Positions 1-6,897 of a DNA stretch of 39,190 nucleotides are shown here, piece by piece. This stretch comes from Demequinaceae bacterium (GTDB lineage Bacteria > Actinomycetota > Actinomycetes > Actinomycetales > Demequinaceae), in assembly GCA_017882825.1 (NCBI GenBank), contig JADGOS010000004.1, positions 1-39,190 of the forward strand, read 5' to 3'. Positions within the stretch are counted from its first letter, which is position 1. Each line of letters starts with the position of its first letter. A model generated the notes under the pieces. The model worked only from the letters and a program-made list of their open reading frames with translations, had not been told where the DNA came from and made no database searches. The position numbers and the translations under genes were made by a program.

Positions 1-200
1 GCCACCTCGACGAGGCGCGTCAGTTCGTCCTGCTCCACCGCCGGGTCGATCGCGGCGTACTTGTGGTTGTCGAACACCCGGAAGTACTTGTCCAGGCGCA
101 CGTCGATCGACGAGGGCTGGATCATTCCGGGGTCGTACGGCGTGAGGACCACGCGGCCGGATTCGATCTCGGCGCGGATGTCGCGGTCGGAAAGGAGCAT
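1..200 (-). CDS. dcd: dCTP deaminase, N-terminal part (gene runs off the left edge)
   Basis: Translating the minus strand from the ATG at 200 gives [17 protein letters not shown] followed by an [17 protein letters not shown] segment. This is the conserved N-terminus of the dCTP deaminase/dUTPase family. About 66 codons are visible; the catalytic part lies outside the window. The enzyme deaminates dCTP, and in actinobacteria it is often bifunctional and also yields dUMP, supplying dTTP synthesis in the cytoplasm. The ORF track misses it because it has no stop in the window. The start codon lies 6 nt after a TAGCCT -10-like element, which suggests a leaderless transcript. Family assignment is firm; deaminase-only versus bifunctional cannot be judged from this part. 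Confidence 0.93.
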   Translation of the reverse strand, partial: MLLSDRDIRAEIESGRVVLTPYDPGMIQPSSIDVRLDKYFRVFDNHKYAAIDPAVEQDELTRLVEV

Positions 201-206
201 CTGCCT

Positions 207-212
207 AGGCTA
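207..212 (-). promoter_or_regulatory. Predicted -10 element of dcd (TAGCCT)
   Basis: The minus strand reads TAGCCT-aggcag-ATG, a TANNNT -10 hexamer 6 nt before the dcd start codon. No convincing -35 was seen. This is one of a set of similarly spaced elements in the window. Confidence 0.45.
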
Positions 213-235
213 CCGGCAGCGGCCCCGGTCCACGC

Positions 236-958
236 CTAGGGGGCCGTGTTCCAGGGGTGCTTCTCCATGATCGACTCGTCGGCGATCATGATCGAGTCGA
301 CGATGTCCCAGAGTTCCGAGCCCGTTGCCGACGTGTTTCGGGTAATGGCCCCGCAGTTGATCCACACGTCACCGACGACCACGTAGGCCCGAGGCTCGAC
401 GGCGCCATTCATAAGCGTGACGTTGCCGCCCCAACTGTCGTAGCCATAGAAGGTGGTGAATCCGTGCTGGTTCGCCACCGCGCCGTACCCCATGAGGCCC
501 CACTGCGTCGTAGCGATCTTCTCCGCGGTGGGCGCGCCAGGGTTGTTCAGCGTGTGGTCGACGCGGGCGTCGCAGAAGACGTGGTACGTCCCGTCCCACC
601 AGAGTCCCGACTCGTTGGTGTCAAAGGTCCAGGAGTTCGGGAGGTAGTAGGCGATGGCGTGGCTACCGTCAAGTTGCTGGGTCCAACCGGCGCGCGGCCA
701 ACCGAGGGGGACCGGTGCGCTCGGCGCCGGTTTGGGAGGCGCGGGAACCACGGGAGGGGAGGCCGACGGCGAGGGCGAGGGGGAGGCCGATGAGGAGGGA
801 GCCGGACCGACGGTTACGGTGACCTTCGGGTCGGAGGGCGAGCAGGCGGTCAGGAGGCCCAAGGCGACGAGGGTGAGGGCGGCGGCACGCGTCGCGGCGC
901 GGCCTTGGTGTGCGGCCGGGATGGCCTCTGCAGTATTCTTCATGACGCTCCAATCCAC
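236..958 (-). CDS. Putative secreted lipoprotein of unknown function
   Basis: This predicted extracytoplasmic lipoprotein is 240 aa from the GTG at 958, or 235 aa from the ATG at 943. A hydrophobic signal segment ends in the lipobox LLTAC. A Ser/Pro/Ala-rich linker (PSSSASPSPSPSASPP) then leads to a globular domain of about 150 residues rich in Trp, Tyr and Gly, which contains two cysteines (VFCDAR and WINCGA) that could form a disulfide. I do not recognise the domain. The GTG is preferred because a TAGGCT -10-like hexamer ends 7 nt upstream, which fits leaderless initiation as at many genes here; the ATG has only a weak TTGGAG. The 1285 start in the ORF track runs through the promoter region and is not credible. 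The gene is divergent from the phosphorylase. Confidence 0.75.
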   Translation of the reverse strand: MDWSVMKNTAEAIPAAHQGRAATRAAALTLVALGLLTACSPSDPKVTVTVGPAPSSSASPSPSPSASPPVVPAPPKPAPSAPVPLGWPRAGWTQQLDGSHAIAYYLPNSWTFDTNESGLWWDGTYHVFCDARVDHTLNNPGAPTAEKIATTQWGLMGYGAVANQHGFTTFYGYDSWGGNVTLMNGAVEPRAYVVVGDVWINCGAITRNTSATGSELWDIVDSIMIADESIMEKHPWNTAP

Positions 959-965
959 TGGACAC

Positions 966-971
966 AGCCTA
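966..971 (-). promoter_or_regulatory. Predicted -10 element of the lipoprotein gene (TAGGCT)
   Basis: The minus strand reads TAGGCT-gtgtcca-GTG. The 7-nt distance matches the leaderless starts elsewhere in the window. The rest of the 280-bp divergent intergenic region (959-1238) holds the phosphorylase promoter and operator; nothing else convincing was seen in it. Confidence 0.4.
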
Positions 972-1164
972 GGGGCGCGGAGGCGCACGCGGGAGGGGAA
1001 AGCGATGCGTCGGCACGGCGAGTCGGCGGACGGCGAGGCTCCCGGCTCGGGGTATGGGTCTCGTGCATCGACGGTGCCGGGCGGGCGCCGGGCGAGAGCG
1101 GGGAAGGGCCTCAGGAACGGGTCCAAAGGGTGCGCGCGCGACTTTAGGCGCCATTTTGGCGGTA

Positions 1165-1184
1165 CCGTGGAAGCGCTCCCACGG
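1165..1184. promoter_or_regulatory. CebR/LacI-type operator upstream of cellobiose phosphorylase
   Basis: The sequence ccgtggaagcgctcccacgg is a 20-bp inverted repeat with one mismatched pair. Its 14-bp core TGGAAGCGCTCCCA differs by one base from TGGGAGCGCTCCCA, the known operator of CebR, the LacI-family cellobiose repressor of actinobacteria. It lies immediately upstream of a TAGGCT -10 element, over the expected -35 and spacer, so a bound repressor would block polymerase. No LacI-family gene is in the window, so the regulator must be encoded elsewhere. Confidence 0.82.
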
Positions 1185-1190
1185 TTCAAG

Positions 1191-1196
1191 TAGGCT
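1191..1196 (+). promoter_or_regulatory. Predicted -10 element of the cellobiose phosphorylase gene (TAGGCT)
   Basis: TAGGCT follows the CebR-type operator by 6 bp and would place the transcript start near 1203, leaving a leader of about 36 nt. The hexamer where -35 would be expected (1168-1173) is poor and lies inside the operator. Confidence 0.45.
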
Positions 1197-1238
1197 GTTT
1201 CCAGCACGTCGGCTCCATACGGAAGGCGCCCCCAGGAA

Positions 1239-3662
1239 ATGAAGTTCGGACACTTCGATGACGAAGCCCGCGAGTACGTCATCACGACCCCTCATACCCC
1301 CTATCCGTGGATCAACTACCTGGGTTCCCAGGAGTTCTTCGGCCTGGTGTCCCACACGGGGGGCGGGTACTGCTTCTCCCGCGACGCGAAGATGCGCCGC
1401 CTGACGCGCTACCGCTACAACAACGTGCCCGGCGACGGCGGCGGCCGCATCTTCACGATCAACGATGGCGGCGACGTCTGGTCTCCGGGGTACTTTCCGT
1501 ACAAGGCGGCGCTTGACTCCTTCGAAACGCGGCACGGCATGGGCTACACGCGCATCACGGGCGCGCGCGGCGGGCTGACGGCATCCGTCCTGTTCTTCGT
1601 CCCCGTCGACGTCAATGCCGAGATCCACCAGGTGAGGCTGACGAATGACTCGGACGCCACCAAGAGAGTGTCGCTCTTCAGCTTCGTCGAGTTCTGCCTG
1701 TGGAACGCCGAGGACGACCAGACGAACTACCAGCGCAACCTGTCGATCGGCGAGGTGGAGGTCGAGGACGGCGCGATCTACCACAAGACGGAATACCGCG
1801 AGCGGCGCGATCACTACGCCGTGTACGGCGTCAACGCCCCGATCGCGGGCTTCGACACCGATCGCGACACCTTCCTCGGCCCCCAGAACGGATTCGCCGA
1901 CGCCGCCATACCGCTCGCGGGCAAGAGCCAGAACTCACTCGCGTCGGGCTGGTACCCCATCGGATCGCACAGCCTTGAGGTGGAGCTCGCCCCCGGAGAG
2001 TCCAAGGCGTTCACCTTCACGCTCGGCTACCTCGAGAACCCGGCGGACCAGAAGTGGGCATCCAAGGGAGTCGTGAACAAGGCGGGCGCCAAGGAGCTTC
2101 TCGCGAGGTTCGATTCGACGGAGAAGACGGACGCCGAGTTCGCCAAACTCAACGCCTACTGGGACGGCCTGCTGGGCAGCTATGCGGTCCAGTCCACGGA
2201 CGACAAGCTCGACCGCATGGTGAACATCTGGAACCAGTACCAGTGCATGGTGACGTACAACATGTCTCGCTCGGCCTCCTACTTCGAGACCGGCATCGGC
2301 AGGGGCATGGGCTTCCGCGACTCGAACCAGGACCTGCTTGGCTTCGTGCATCTCGTTCCCGAGCGCGCCCGCGAGCGCATCATCGACATCGCATCGACGC
2401 AGTTCGAGGACGGCAGCGCGTACCACCAGTACCAGCCGCTCACCAAGCGCGGCAATCACGCGCTCGGCTCGGGCTTCAATGACGACCCGCTGTGGCTCAT
2501 CCTCGGCGTGGCCGCCTACGTCAAGGAGACGGGCGACTTTGCCATCCTCGACGAGATGGTTCCGTTCGACAACGACGAGTCACTCTCGCAGACGCTCATG
2601 GAGCACCTCCGCCGCTCGTTCAACCACCCGCTCGAGAAGGCGGGCCCGCACGGACTGCCGCTCATCGGGCGGGCCGACTGGAACGACTGCCTCAACCTCA
2701 ACTGCTTCTCCTCCACTCCGGGCGAGTCCTTCCAGACCACCGAGAACAAGGCCGGCGGTGTGGCCGAGTCGGTGTTGATCGCCGGAATGTTCTGCGCCAT
2801 CGGCCCCGACTACGCCGCGCTGGCCCGCCGCCGCGGCGACGAGGCGGAGGCGGTGCGCGCCGAGAAGGCCGTCGCCGCCATGAAGGCGGTTGTCGAGGAG
2901 CACGGATGGGATGGCGCGTGGTTCCTGCGCGCCTACGACTTCTATGGCAACAAGGTCGGCACGAACGACGACGACGAGGGCAAGATCTGGATCGAGCCCC
3001 AGGGATTCTGCATCATGGGCGGGATCGGCGTGGAGGACGGCAAGGCGATTCGCGCGCTCGATTCCGCGCGCGAGCGCCTGAACACCCCGCACGGCATGGT
3101 CCTGCAGAACCCGGCGTACACGAGCTACAGGATCGAGCTCGGCGAGGTCTCCACCTACCCGCCGGGCTACAAGGAGAACGGTGGCATCTTCTGCCACAAC
3201 AACCCGTGGGTCATCATCGCCGAGACGATCATGGGCCGCGCCGAGTACGCCTGGCAGTACTACAAGCAGATCACGCCCGCGTATCGCGAGGAGATATCTG
3301 AGGTGCACCGCCTCGAGCCCTACGTCTACGCCCAGATGATCGCGGGCAAGGAAGCGATCCGTCACGGCGAGGCCAAGAACTCGTGGCTTACGGGAACTGC
3401 GTCGTGGAACTTCGTTGCCGTCTCGCAGTATCTGCTCGGCGTGCGAGCGGACTGGGACGGCCTCGTGGTTGACCCGTGCATCGGCGCCGAGGTATCTGAG
3501 TTCACGGTGCGTCGGCAGATCCGCGGCGCGACGTACGTGATCGCGGTCAAGAACTCCGGCGCCAAGGGCGCCAGGCTCACGGTCGACGGCGTCGACATCG
3601 AGGGCAACACGGTGCCCTACGCGCCCGCCGGTTCGACCGTGCAGGTCACCGCGACCGTCTAG
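1239..3662 (+). CDS. Cellobiose phosphorylase (GH94)
   Basis: This cytoplasmic enzyme of 807 aa has the usual length for GH94 cellobiose phosphorylases. It would split cellobiose with phosphate into alpha-glucose 1-phosphate and glucose, saving one ATP compared with hydrolysis. Visible signatures are the N-terminus [15 protein letters not shown], the substrate-domain motif [13 protein letters not shown], the DSNQDLLGF segment of the (alpha/alpha)6 barrel, and RADWNDCLN around residues 478-486, which carries the family's acid catalyst aspartate. [11 protein letters not shown] follows. Only GGAAGG, about 12 nt upstream, resembles a ribosome-binding site. The gene stands alone, without a visible transporter, but its CebR-type operator supports cellobiose induction. 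Related GH94 specificities (cellodextrin, laminaribiose, chitobiose) are less likely given length, N-terminus and operator. Confidence 0.92.
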   Translation: MKFGHFDDEAREYVITTPHTPYPWINYLGSQEFFGLVSHTGGGYCFSRDAKMRRLTRYRYNNVPGDGGGRIFTINDGGDVWSPGYFPYKAALDSFETRHGMGYTRITGARGGLTASVLFFVPVDVNAEIHQVRLTNDSDATKRVSLFSFVEFCLWNAEDDQTNYQRNLSIGEVEVEDGAIYHKTEYRERRDHYAVYGVNAPIAGFDTDRDTFLGPQNGFADAAIPLAGKSQNSLASGWYPIGSHSLEVELAPGESKAFTFTLGYLENPADQKWASKGVVNKAGAKELLARFDSTEKTDAEFAKLNAYWDGLLGSYAVQSTDDKLDRMVNIWNQYQCMVTYNMSRSASYFETGIGRGMGFRDSNQDLLGFVHLVPERARERIIDIASTQFEDGSAYHQYQPLTKRGNHALGSGFNDDPLWLILGVAAYVKETGDFAILDEMVPFDNDESLSQTLMEHLRRSFNHPLEKAGPHGLPLIGRADWNDCLNLNCFSSTPGESFQTTENKAGGVAESVLIAGMFCAIGPDYAALARRRGDEAEAVRAEKAVAAMKAVVEEHGWDGAWFLRAYDFYGNKVGTNDDDEGKIWIEPQGFCIMGGIGVEDGKAIRALDSARERLNTPHGMVLQNPAYTSYRIELGEVSTYPPGYKENGGIFCHNNPWVIIAETIMGRAEYAWQYYKQITPAYREEISEVHRLEPYVYAQMIAGKEAIRHGEAKNSWLTGTASWNFVAVSQYLLGVRADWDGLVVDPCIGAEVSEFTVRRQIRGATYVIAVKNSGAKGARLTVDGVDIEGNTVPYAPAGSTVQVTATV

Positions 3663-3700
3663 AGGTGTTGAACCGCCCCTCGGCGGCTGGGTGAAGGCAG

Positions 3701-4663
3701 CTATTTGCGTCGGGCTCCGGGGGCTGGCTGCACTGGGACGGCAAGGGCCGCGTCCGACGGGCTAGCCCGGCGAGCGATGCGGGACTTCCTGACGCGGACC
3801 GCGACGACCACCGGGACGACGATCAGTGCGATCAGCGCGATCCAGGGCAGGAGCACCCCGACAACGACCAGCAAGCCCGAGACGAACGTCCAGAGCGCGT
3901 TCCAGCCGGACACCAGACCGCCCCAGAACGTCTCGGGATCGTGGTTGACGATCACGACCGGCTCGGTGGTGAGCGACAGGTCGATTGTGGACATCGATAC
4001 CTGGTCGTTGAGGCCACGCTGTTGCGCCTCGAGGCTCTCGAGCCTCGCTTGTCGGCCGTCCAACTCGTTCTCGAGCGTGATGATGTCGGAAATGTCCTTG
4101 GCAGCGGACAGCAGGCCCTCGATGCGCGCGGTCGAGGCGCGCAAGGTGGAAATCTGGGCCTCCAGGTCCGTCACCTGGGTCGTGACGTCGTTGGAGTCGG
4201 TGTTGAACTGGTCCACCGTGCCCAGCTTGCGCAAGTCGCCGACCACCGCGTCGAGGCGGTTCGAGGGGATCCGCAGCGTGAGCGAGGCCGAGCCGCCGTT
4301 GTTCTCATCGGGCGCGGTCTCGCTGCGCGCGTCGATGCGTCCGCCCGCGCCCTGAACGATGCCCGCTGTCCGGTCGGCGGCCGCGATCGGGTCCTCGACC
4401 GTCATGTACATGGCGCCCGTGATGATCACGGAGCGGTCGGCGGTCGACGGCGCGGCGGCACCTTGGGCGGCCACCGCGTCGGCCTTGGTCGCGTCCCCTC
4501 CGGCGGCGCCCAACTCGGCATTGACAGGGTCGCCTCCGGAGTTGGCGTAGGTGGAGTCGGCGGCGGAGGAGCAACCGGCCAGGAGCGCGGCAACGGCGAC
4601 GAGCGAGGCGACGAGGCCGCCGCGGCGGGCGCGGCGCGGGGCCGCGTGGATTTGTGTGCTCAT
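3701..4663 (-). CDS. DUF4349 family lipoprotein
   Basis: This is a membrane-anchored protein of 320 aa from the ATG at 4663. It has a lipoprotein signal with lipobox LLAGC and an Ala/Gly-rich low-complexity stretch. The DUF4349 domain follows (about residues 75-230, starting near RSVIITGAMYMTVEDP), with a predicted coiled coil around DLEAQISTLRASTARIEGLL. A strongly hydrophobic C-terminal TM segment and a basic tail (RVRKSRIARR) come last. The family's function is unknown. The ATG at 4663 is preferred over 4672 because a TACTAT -10-like element ends 7 nt before it and overlaps the upstream ATG. The gene converges with the phosphorylase and has no obvious functional link to it. Confidence 0.85.
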   Translation of the reverse strand: MSTQIHAAPRRARRGGLVASLVAVAALLAGCSSAADSTYANSGGDPVNAELGAAGGDATKADAVAAQGAAAPSTADRSVIITGAMYMTVEDPIAAADRTAGIVQGAGGRIDARSETAPDENNGGSASLTLRIPSNRLDAVVGDLRKLGTVDQFNTDSNDVTTQVTDLEAQISTLRASTARIEGLLSAAKDISDIITLENELDGRQARLESLEAQQRGLNDQVSMSTIDLSLTTEPVVIVNHDPETFWGGLVSGWNALWTFVSGLLVVVGVLLPWIALIALIVVPVVVAVRVRKSRIARRASPSDAALAVPVQPAPGARRK

Positions 4664-4670
4664 GGTGTTC

Positions 4671-4676
4671 ATAGTA
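4671..4676 (-). promoter_or_regulatory. Predicted -10 element of the DUF4349 gene (TACTAT)
   Basis: The minus strand reads TACTAT-gaacacc-ATG. The 7-nt spacing suggests a leaderless transcript beginning at the ATG at 4663. Confidence 0.45.
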
Positions 4677-4724
4677 GGGAGACGCTTGGCGAAGCGCGAG
4701 CGTTGGGTGCGACCTCGCCAAGTT

Positions 4725-4745
4725 GGGCCGCCCCTTCGGCGGCCC
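4725..4745. terminator. Strong GC hairpin in a divergent intergenic region
   Basis: GGGCCGCC (4725-4732) and GGCGGCCC (4738-4745) pair perfectly over 8 bp with a 5-nt loop; on the plus strand a weakly T-rich CGCTTCCCTTC follows. It lies between two divergent promoters, so it ends no annotated sense gene. It could stop antisense read-through from the phosphorylase or simply insulate the promoters. The hairpin is certain; its role is a guess. Confidence 0.35.
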
Positions 4746-4753
4746 CGCTTCCC

Positions 4754-4782
4754 TTCACATCCGTCACAACAGCCCCTACAGT
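4754..4782 (+). promoter_or_regulatory. Predicted sigma70-type promoter of the BldC-like gene
   Basis: TTCACA (4754-4759) and TACAGT (4777-4782) are separated by exactly 17 nt, matching the -35 consensus at 5 of 6 and the -10 at 4 of 6 positions. Transcription would start near 4789. It is the only promoter in the window for which I see both boxes. Confidence 0.5.
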
Positions 4783-4828
4783 GGGGAACACGTTGCGCCG
4801 ATAGTGACGGTGAACGTCGTCAAAGGAT

Positions 4829-5080
4829 GTGAGACAAACCATGGCAGACGGCCCTGCGCCTCGCACGACCTTCCTCACGGTCGCCGAAGTCGCCGACATG
4901 CTTCGCGTGTCGCGCATGACGGTGTACCGCTGGGTCCACGCAGGGGATCTGCCCGCCGTTCGATTCGGCCGCTCATTCCGCGTTCCCCAGCAGGCCGTCG
5001 ACGCCTTCATGCAGAATGCCGCCCTCGTTGGGGGCTACCCGGTCGAGGACGACGGGCCCGCTGCGGGCGCGGTAGGCTAG
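4829..5080 (+). CDS. BldC-like helix-turn-helix (excisionase/MerR-type) DNA-binding protein
   Basis: This protein of 83 aa (79 aa from the ATG at 4841) is built almost entirely of one winged-helix domain. FLTVAEVADMLRVSRMTVYRW is the helix-turn-helix, and DLPAVRFGRSFRVPQQAV is the wing and third helix typical of the HTH_17/BldC family. Such proteins are transcription factors; BldC controls development in Streptomyces, but the role here is unknown. The GTG start follows the ORF track; the ATG at 4841 is an equal alternative. The order BldC-like gene, bS22-type gene, HAD phosphatase resembles the M. tuberculosis Rv0500A-Rv0500B-Rv0505c neighbourhood, which supports the calls on all three. Confidence 0.85.
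   Translation: MRQTMADGPAPRTTFLTVAEVADMLRVSRMTVYRWVHAGDLPAVRFGRSFRVPQQAVDAFMQNAALVGGYPVEDDGPAAGAVG
5073..5078 (+). promoter_or_regulatory. Possible -10 element for the bS22-type gene (TAGGCT)
   Basis: TAGGCT overlaps the stop of the BldC-like gene. It would start transcription near 5085, just before the hairpin at 5089-5122. TAGGTT at 5102-5107, inside the hairpin loop, is an alternative. Confidence 0.3.
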
Positions 5081-5088
5081 GGAGCCGT

Positions 5089-5122
5089 CTCGCGGGCACA
5101 GTAGGTTCAGTGCCGTCGCGAG
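5089..5122 (+). other. Interrupted inverted repeat (hairpin) in the leader of the bS22-type gene
   Basis: CTCGCGGGCAC pairs with GTGCC-gt-CGCGAG: 6 bp plus 5 bp of GC-rich stem, a 2-nt bulge and a 10-nt loop. It fills the gap between the BldC-like gene and the ribosomal-protein gene. It could be a terminator or attenuator, or a structured 5' leader, but no T-run follows it. Confidence 0.45.
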
Positions 5123-5158
5123 CAAGCCAGAATCGTCCAGCCCGAAGAATGAGGTCCC

Positions 5159-5257
5159 GTGGGTTCCGTCATTAAGAAGCGTCGCAAGCGCATGTCGAAG
5201 AAGAAGCACCGCAAGCTCCTTCGCAAGACGCGCCACCAGCGCCGCAACAAGAAGTAG
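5159..5257 (+). CDS. AURKAIP1/COX24-domain small ribosomal protein (bS22-type), 32 aa
   Basis: This gene is too short for the ORF track. GTG at 5159 opens a 32-residue, extremely basic peptide that starts [20 protein letters not shown] and ends HQRRNKK. It matches nearly residue for residue what I remember of the conserved actinobacterial AURKAIP1/COX24-domain protein, identified in mycobacterial ribosome structures as small-subunit protein bS22. TGAGGT, 5 nt before the GTG, is a usable ribosome-binding site. Position downstream of the BldC-like gene is conserved across actinobacteria. More than half the residues are Lys or Arg, as expected for rRNA binding. Confidence 0.93.
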   Translation: MGSVIKKRRKRMSKKKHRKLLRKTRHQRRNKK

Positions 5258-5266
5258 GGAATCCCG

Positions 5267-5282
5267 ACGCGCCTCGGCGCGT
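5267..5282. terminator. Short GC hairpin between convergent genes
   Basis: ACGCGC-CTCG-GCGCGT forms a perfect 6-bp stem with a tetraloop. It lies 9 bp after the bS22-type stop and touches the stop codon of the convergent HAD phosphatase. It has no T-tract, so it is a plausible but unproven bidirectional terminator. Confidence 0.4.
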
Positions 5283-6127
5283 TATCGGCGTCGTACGAGG
5301 CTGTGTACCAGGCCACGCAAGGCGCCGACGACGGTCCGCTTCAGAATGCGAAGCACGCTGAGTAGCGCCCACGCCGTCCCTGCCGTGGTTCTCACGACGA
5401 TGCTGCGGCGTCCGTTGCCCTTGCGACCACGGAAGTCCCTGAGGTCCCAGCCACGCCTCTTCGCATAGCGGCGCAGGCGCAGTTCGGGGTTGATCGCGCA
5501 GGGGTTGCCGACGGTTTCCAGTAGCGGGACGTCGTTGAGGGAATCGCCGTAGCCATAGGAGTGTGTGAGGTCGAGCCTGCGCTCTCGCGCGAGTTGGCGC
5601 GCGGCTTGGGCCTTCTTTTCGCCATGCATGAGGTCCCCGATGAGCGCGCCGGTGTAGTATCCGCGTTCGTGCTGGGCGATGGTGCCGAGCGCTCCGGTCG
5701 CGCCGAGCCGCCGCGCGATCATCCGTCCCACCTCGACCGGCGAGGCCGTCACGAGCCACACCTCGTGGCCCTGCCGCATGTGGTTGTCCAAGATCTTCTT
5801 GGTGCCGGGAAAGATGCGGAGCGCGAGGACCTCGTCGTAGACGTCCTCGGCGATGGAGGTCATCTCTGCGACGCTCCACCCCTTGATGATGGAGAGCGCC
5901 TCCTCGCGCACCTCGTTCATCTGCCGCTTGGTCTCGCCAAACAGGAGGTACTTGGCCTGCTCCCACGCGAAGCCGACCACCTCCCTGCGGGTGAAGAATC
6001 CGCGCCGGCGCAGGCCGCGGGCGATGTGATAGGGGCTAGCGCCGCGGATGATCGTGTTATCGACGTCGAAGAAGGCGACGATGCGTCCTTGCCCATCGTT
6101 CGCCAGTTCGCGCTCGGTCGGCGTCAC
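5282..6127 (-). CDS. HAD-IB family phosphatase (SerB1-like)
   Basis: This cytoplasmic phosphohydrolase is 281 aa from the GTG at 6127. The HAD motifs are in order: DVDNT (motif I, nucleophile Asp and general acid Asp), TASP (motif II), a lysine in HGEKKA (motif III) and GDSLNDVPLL (motif IV, Mg ligands). The cap between motifs I and II is helical, as in subclass IB. The C-terminus ends in a basic, mildly hydrophobic helix (WALLSVLRILKRTVVGALRG) that might lie on the membrane. Relatives such as mycobacterial SerB1 are called phosphoserine phosphatases, but many HAD-IB members have other substrates, so substrate is left open. The start at 6127 is preferred over 6136 because a TAGGGT -10 element lies 7 nt upstream of it and overlaps the earlier GTG. 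Confidence 0.88.
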   Translation of the reverse strand: MTPTERELANDGQGRIVAFFDVDNTIIRGASPYHIARGLRRRGFFTRREVVGFAWEQAKYLLFGETKRQMNEVREEALSIIKGWSVAEMTSIAEDVYDEVLALRIFPGTKKILDNHMRQGHEVWLVTASPVEVGRMIARRLGATGALGTIAQHERGYYTGALIGDLMHGEKKAQAARQLARERRLDLTHSYGYGDSLNDVPLLETVGNPCAINPELRLRRYAKRRGWDLRDFRGRKGNGRRSIVVRTTAGTAWALLSVLRILKRTVVGALRGLVHSLVRRR

Positions 6128-6134
6128 GGGTTCC

Positions 6135-6140
6135 ACCCTA
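6135..6140 (-). promoter_or_regulatory. Predicted -10 element of the HAD phosphatase gene (TAGGGT)
   Basis: The minus strand reads TAGGGT-ggaaccc-GTG, with a 7-nt spacing that suggests leaderless initiation at 6127. Confidence 0.4.
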
Positions 6141-6257
6141 CCTACGGGCCCACCGCGTCCGTGACTCAGGTTTGCCCCGCGGCCTCACGCGTCGGAGCCA
6201 CGTGCGGCGGTTCCGCCTCTGGTGAGTCGTAGCCCCGAGGTTTGGGACACTAGAGCC

Positions 6258-6878
6258 ATGACCGTCGTCCACCTTGTTCGTCACGGGCACGTCCACAACC
6301 CCGGGGGCGTCCTCTACGGGCGCCTTCCCGAGTATCGGCTGTCCGAGGCGGGGGAGCGCATGGCAGAGGCGACCGCCCAGTACTTTGCGGAATCCGGCCG
6401 CGACATCGCGAGGATCGTGTCCTCCCCGCTGCTCCGGGCGCAACAGACGGCCGCGGCGATCGGTGCCGCGCTTGGGCTTCCCGTGGAGTCGGACGATCGC
6501 TTGATCGAGGCAGGCAACGTCTGGGAGGGGAGGCGCATCCACCCCATCGCCCGGCTCGCCCTGGACCCGCGGACGCTCTGGCGCATCCGCAATCCGTGGC
6601 GGCCCTCATGGGGCGAGCCGTACGCGGGTCAGCGCGACAGGATGATCGCCGCAGTGCTGGATGCCGCGGCGACCGAGCCGGATCGCGAGAGCGTCCTGGT
6701 GAGCCACCAACTGCCTATCTGGGTGACGAGGCTCGCGGCGGAGGGGCGCGCGCTCGCCCACAACCCGTCGGTTCGAGAGTGCGCGCTCGCGTCCGTGACG
6801 AGCCTGGTCGTGGAAGACGGGGCGATCGTCGGAGTCGAGTACGCCGACCCCGCGGCCCGGGCCGAGGTCCCCCGGTGA
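6258..6878 (+). CDS. Histidine phosphatase family protein (phosphoglycerate-mutase-like)
   Basis: This protein is 206 aa from the ATG at 6258. LVRHGHV at residues 6-12 holds the phospho-accepting histidine. An SSPLLRAQQTA segment follows (residues 54-64), and VLVSHQLPI provides the second catalytic histidine. This is branch 1 of the histidine phosphatase superfamily; substrates range from phosphoglycerate to sugar phosphates and nucleotide derivatives and cannot be told here. The upstream GTG at 6222 (MSRSPEV...) is possible but lacks family support. The gene is 19 bp from the downstream GT4 gene on the same strand, so they probably share a transcript. A sugar-linked phosphatase partner such as GpgP in mycobacteria is one possibility, but that is speculation. 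Confidence 0.88.
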   Translation: MTVVHLVRHGHVHNPGGVLYGRLPEYRLSEAGERMAEATAQYFAESGRDIARIVSSPLLRAQQTAAAIGAALGLPVESDDRLIEAGNVWEGRRIHPIARLALDPRTLWRIRNPWRPSWGEPYAGQRDRMIAAVLDAAATEPDRESVLVSHQLPIWVTRLAAEGRALAHNPSVRECALASVTSLVVEDGAIVGVEYADPAARAEVPR

Positions 6879-6897
6879 GGCGGGGAGGGCTCGTCGG

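Noticed and set aside
1147-1161. Inverted repeat cgcca-ttt-tggcg just upstream of the CebR-type operator
   Set aside because: The 5-bp arms are too short to call a second operator, and it matches no regulator site I know.
3673-3686. Hairpin ccgcc-cctc-ggcgg between the convergent phosphorylase and DUF4349 genes
   Set aside because: The stem is only 5 bp with no T-run, and such short stems are frequent by chance at this GC content.
3941-4804. 287-aa plus-strand ORF across the DUF4349 gene
   Set aside because: It is antisense to a gene with a clear signal peptide, domain and TM segment. Its Val/Gly/Arg/Asp-rich translation is typical of shadow frames.
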